A stretch of 64,000 nucleotides of DNA from Pseudomonas fragi. GTDB taxonomy: Bacteria > Pseudomonadota > Gammaproteobacteria > Pseudomonadales > Pseudomonadaceae. Below the pieces are notes generated by a model. That model saw only the letters and a program-made list of their open reading frames with translations, had not been told where the DNA came from and made no database searches. The translations under genes and the position numbers were made by a program. The DNA lies in assembly GCF_025426255.1 (NCBI RefSeq), contig NZ_CP104861.1, positions 2,170,001 to 2,234,000 of the forward strand, written 5' to 3'. Positions 63,734 to 64,000 of this stretch are shown one piece after another (positions within the stretch are counted from its first letter, which is position 1; the number at the start of each line of letters is the position of its first letter).

Positions 63734-64000
63734 ATGAGCCAGGAACTCGGGCTTATTCGTCGCATTACGCTAAAACTCATTCCGTTTCTGATCCTGCTCT
63801 ATCTGATTGCCTATGTGGACCGCTCTGCGGTGGGCTTTGCCAAGCTGCATATGGGCGCAGACCTGGGCATTGGTGACGCGGCTTACGGCTTGGGCGCGGG
63901 GCTGTTCTTTATCGGTTACTTTCTGATGGAGATCCCCAGCAACCTGATGCTTGAGCGCTTCGGCGCTCGACGCTGGTTTGCCCGGATCATGATTACCTGG
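63734..64000 (+). CDS. MFS transporter of the anion:cation symporter type (cut by the window end)
   Basis: The first 89 residues are present. TM1 (LIPFLILLYLIAYVDRSAVGFAKL) and TM2 with EIPSNLMLERFGARRW match the ACS branch (phthalate, glucarate, hexuronate and galactonate importers). With the divergent dehydratase, a sugar-acid cargo is likely. The rest of the gene lies beyond base 64000. Confidence 0.82.
   Translation, partial: MSQELGLIRRITLKLIPFLILLYLIAYVDRSAVGFAKLHMGADLGIGDAAYGLGAGLFFIGYFLMEIPSNLMLERFGARRWFARIMITW

Noticed and set aside
1..64000. CRISPR arrays, rRNA operons, complete tRNA genes or a prophage.
   Set aside because: No regularly spaced repeats, rRNA-like sequence or intact tRNA was seen, and the only phage-like element is the isolated tailspike-type protein.

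Overview
The window looks like a Pseudomonas chromosome (fluorescens-type lineage). The evidence is high GC in the housekeeping-like parts, a Pseudomonas REP pair (51981-52082), a complete tricarballylate (tcuABC) operon, a GbuA/SpeB-like agmatinase remnant, and many LysR, AraC and MFS genes. Species cannot be fixed from the sequence alone.

Region 1 (1 to about 15.1 kb) is a mosaic accessory region. It holds an alpha/beta hydrolase, an FMN reductase and a block bracketed by inverted IS21-like end repeats (1847-1930 and 6311-6376). That block contains a lipoprotein, a PD-(D/E)XK-like protein, and a DHA2 efflux pump divergent from a LysR regulator. A double tautomerase divergent from a GlxA-type regulator, two small unknown genes and tcuR-tcuABC follow. 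The region ends at what I read as the 3' half of a tRNA-Cys gene (15073-15119) followed by a strong terminator. This is the expected signature of the end of an element integrated into tRNA-Cys.

Region 2 (15.2-20.5 kb) has an SRPBCC-MarR pair behind a perfect 20-bp operator, an exported DUF4432 protein, an AraC-cupin pair, and decayed genes: a ComM/YifB tail, and a LysR/agmatinase divergent pair joined by a deletion.

Region 3 (20.7-49.7 kb) is the centre of interest: a Wzx/Wzy-type exopolysaccharide locus, almost all on the minus strand. In transcription order it has wzb, wzc, an ops/JUMPstart-like element, wzx, the complete six-gene CMP-pseudaminic acid pathway (pseB-C-F-G-H-I), an unassigned GT-B-like glycosyltransferase, wzy, an epimerase, a rhamnosyltransferase-like GT2 and rmlB-A-C (no rmlD). 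These are followed by a gfc/yjb export module (gfcA-like, wza, gfcB, gfcC, gfcD, VanZ-like), two unusual winged-helix regulators, a 94-aa unknown protein and a WcaJ-type priming transferase. At its far end, on the other strand, lies a Tat-signal protein with a phage-tailspike-type N-terminus and a beta-helix-like body. The inferred product is a surface polysaccharide containing pseudaminic acid and probably rhamnose, with a dedicated exported tailspike-like enzyme.

Region 4 (50.1-64 kb) returns to more ordinary chromosome: a receiver-GGDEF-EAL protein head to head with the polysaccharide locus, a MocR regulator with an AhpD-like partner, and a sulfur-compound cluster. The sulfur cluster comprises a LysR regulator, a four-gene ABC importer, a thiol dioxygenase and a four-rhodanese/PLP-lyase fusion. 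The window ends with an IlvD/Edd dehydratase divergent from an MFS transporter cut by the window edge.
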